Shown: positions 5,217 to 5,246 of the stretch, piece by piece
Layout of the letters: each line of letters begins with the position of its first letter
Position numbering within the stretch: position 1 is the first letter of the stretch
The notes under the pieces: generated by a model
What the model saw: the letters and a program-made list of their open reading frames with translations, nothing else
What the model was told of the DNA's origin: nothing
Database searches by the model: none
Program-made: the position numbers and the translations under genes
Assembly: GCA_007121755.1 (NCBI GenBank)
Contig: SKJZ01000042.1
Location: 1 to 5,246 of the forward strand
Origin: Halorhodospira sp.
GTDB lineage: Bacteria > Pseudomonadota > Gammaproteobacteria > Nitrococcales > Halorhodospiraceae
Length of the DNA stretch: 5,246 nucleotides
Reading direction: 5' to 3'

Positions 5217-5246
5217 CTGTCCCGCACCCCAGGCGGCCGCAGGACC
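5217..5246. other. Short 3' tail with no assignable feature
   Basis: Thirty bases after the lipoprotein stop. I see no start codon with a ribosome-binding site, no T-run and no terminator stem that can be closed within the window. Confidence 0.6.

Overview
The window is GC-rich DNA from a Gram-negative bacterium, most likely a gammaproteobacterium. That placement rests on the Mla/MCE-type envelope transporter, the PqiC-type outer-membrane lipoprotein and codon use; no rRNA or marker gene confirms it. All six genes lie on the + strand and are nearly end to end: gaps are 7, 5 and 1 nt, then an 11-nt overlap, then 11 nt. They form one operon whose promoter and first gene start lie upstream of the window.

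Region 1 (1-1664) is a partner-switching signalling module. A 5'-truncated GAF / PP2C(SpoIIE-type) phosphatase / HATPase kinase protein is followed by a small STAS protein with a phosphorylatable DSSG motif. Region 2 (1670-4365) encodes an ABC-type lipid transporter of the Mla/MCE class: MlaE-family permease, MlaF-family ATPase and an inner-membrane-anchored MCE protein with a long helical C-terminal half. Region 3 (4377-5216) encodes the PqiC/DUF330-type auxiliary lipoprotein. No mlaC-like periplasmic carrier is present, so this is an MCE-plus-lipoprotein system rather than the classical mlaFEDCB operon.

The most striking structure is a palindromic element of about 233 bp (about 4398-4630) inside the lipoprotein gene, in the middle of its signal-peptide coding sequence. 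Its ends are a perfect 34-bp inverted repeat, and its interior holds four more perfect hairpins, so it can fold into a multi-branched cloverleaf-like structure. The insertion is in frame: it adds 79 codons. Removing the insert with one copy of the flanking 4-bp repeat GTGG restores a textbook 18-residue lipoprotein signal, MRRLRPWVVAVFLVVAAC. The element therefore looks like a non-autonomous palindromic or MITE-like repeat tolerated in a coding sequence, comparable in behaviour to the Rickettsia palindromic elements.

The genes suggest the following model, which is inference. A signal sensed by the GAF region sets the phosphorylation state of the STAS protein. The STAS protein, taking the place of MlaB, tunes the MlaE/MlaF ABC core. 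The MCE protein and lipoprotein carry lipid across the envelope.
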